A stretch of DNA of 6,652 bases from Steroidobacteraceae bacterium (GTDB lineage: Bacteria; Pseudomonadota; Gammaproteobacteria; Steroidobacterales; Steroidobacteraceae), in contig JAICKZ010000183.1 in NCBI GenBank assembly GCA_025927665.1, forward strand, positions 1-6,652. Direction: 5' to 3'. Each line of letters starts with the position of its first letter. Positions within the stretch are counted from its first letter, which is position 1. The notes under the pieces were generated by a model. That model ran no database searches and was not told the DNA's origin. It saw only the letters and a list, made by a program, of their open reading frames with translations. A program made the translations under genes and the position numbers. Positions 6,325-6,652 of this stretch are shown one piece after another.

Positions 6325-6652
6325 ATGAATACATCGATTGTGAATATTCCAAATCTAAACACCGAGGTTGCTGCAAAAATTCGCGTCATCATTGCCGATG
6401 ACCATCCTGTTGTACGTGACGGGCTTGCATCGATTGTAAATCAACAAGCGGATATGATAGTCGTGGGCGAGGCGGGTGATGGTGAAGCGGCACTGTCGAT
6501 GTATGTCACGCATCAACCTGATGTGATGATTCTGGATCTGCGCATGCCGAAGCTGGATGGCGCGGCAGTGGTGCAACGCGTGTTGGAACAATTTCCCAAA
6601 GCACGATTACTGATCATGACCACTTATGACGGTGATGAGGATATTTTCCGCA
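6325..6652 (+). CDS. NarL/FixJ-type response regulator, receiver domain (partial, C-terminus outside window)
   Basis: An ATG at 6325 opens 109 complete codons to the window edge; an in-frame TGA at 6310 rules out an earlier start, and no strong ribosome-binding site precedes it. After an 18-residue N-terminal extension comes a receiver domain: acidic pair D25-D26 in IIADDHPVVRDGL, phosphoacceptor D71 in MILDLRMPKLDG, and switch residue T99 in LIMTTYDGDED. The conserved Lys, expected near residue 121, and the presumed LuxR-type helix-turn-helix lie outside the window. The receiver style and the nearby HisKA_3 kinase make it the likely phosphotransfer partner of that kinase. The 77-bp gap from the immunity gene has no terminator, so all four genes may be cotranscribed. 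Confidence 0.92.
   Translation, partial: MNTSIVNIPNLNTEVAAKIRVIIADDHPVVRDGLASIVNQQADMIVVGEAGDGEAALSMYVTHQPDVMILDLRMPKLDGAAVVQRVLEQFPKARLLIMTTYDGDEDIFR

Noticed and set aside
6188..6591. Minus-strand ORFs over the end of the immunity gene and the response regulator
   Set aside because: They are antisense to a receiver domain with all expected motifs and encode nothing recognisable.
1..6652. CRISPR array, tRNA, rRNA or insertion sequence
   Set aside because: No spaced direct repeats, cloverleaf, rRNA-like sequence, transposase or terminal inverted repeats were seen.

Overview
The window looks like part of a betaproteobacterial chromosome of moderate GC. Monoheme cytochromes on envelope proteins and a GAF-domain NarL-type two-component system would fit a respiratory Nitrosomonadales/Gallionellales-like organism. 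This lineage guess is inference from protein style only; no rRNA, tRNA or other marker gene is present.

Left part (1-2482): two divergently transcribed cytochrome genes share a 155-bp intergenic region with two perfect dyads. The minus-strand gene, which runs off the left edge, encodes a signal peptide, a single CxxCH heme site and then a porin O/P-like outer-membrane barrel. This is a cytochrome-porin fusion with the general layout of Cyc2 iron oxidases but a different heme-flanking motif. The plus-strand gene encodes a 441-aa lipoprotein: a poly-serine linker built on a 21-bp tandem repeat, two CHRD domains and a C-terminal class I-like monoheme cytochrome c. It ends at a strong intrinsic terminator. 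Both products should sit in the outer envelope, so they may belong to one extracytoplasmic electron-transfer route (inference).

Middle part (2483-3618): a gene-poor, AT-richer stretch. A minus-strand gene for a membrane-anchored, six-cysteine protein is broken by an apparent one-base deletion, and a possible 38-codon ORF overlaps its 3' end. About 500 bp upstream of it hold no gene I can support, only short repeats and hairpins.

Right part (3619-6652): four plus-strand genes are packed like an operon. They are a soluble double-GAF histidine kinase of the HisKA_3/NarL-partner type; a 136-aa protein with a PD-(D/E)XK-like signature resembling the C-terminal nuclease domains of polymorphic/CDI toxins; a 144-aa Imm70-like immunity protein; and, after 77 bp, a NarL/FixJ-type response regulator cut by the right edge. 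The kinase stop overlaps the presumed GTG of the toxin-like gene, and the toxin stop overlaps the GTG of the immunity gene. A toxin-immunity module placed between a kinase and its probable cognate regulator, with no export domain on the toxin, is the most unusual feature of the window.
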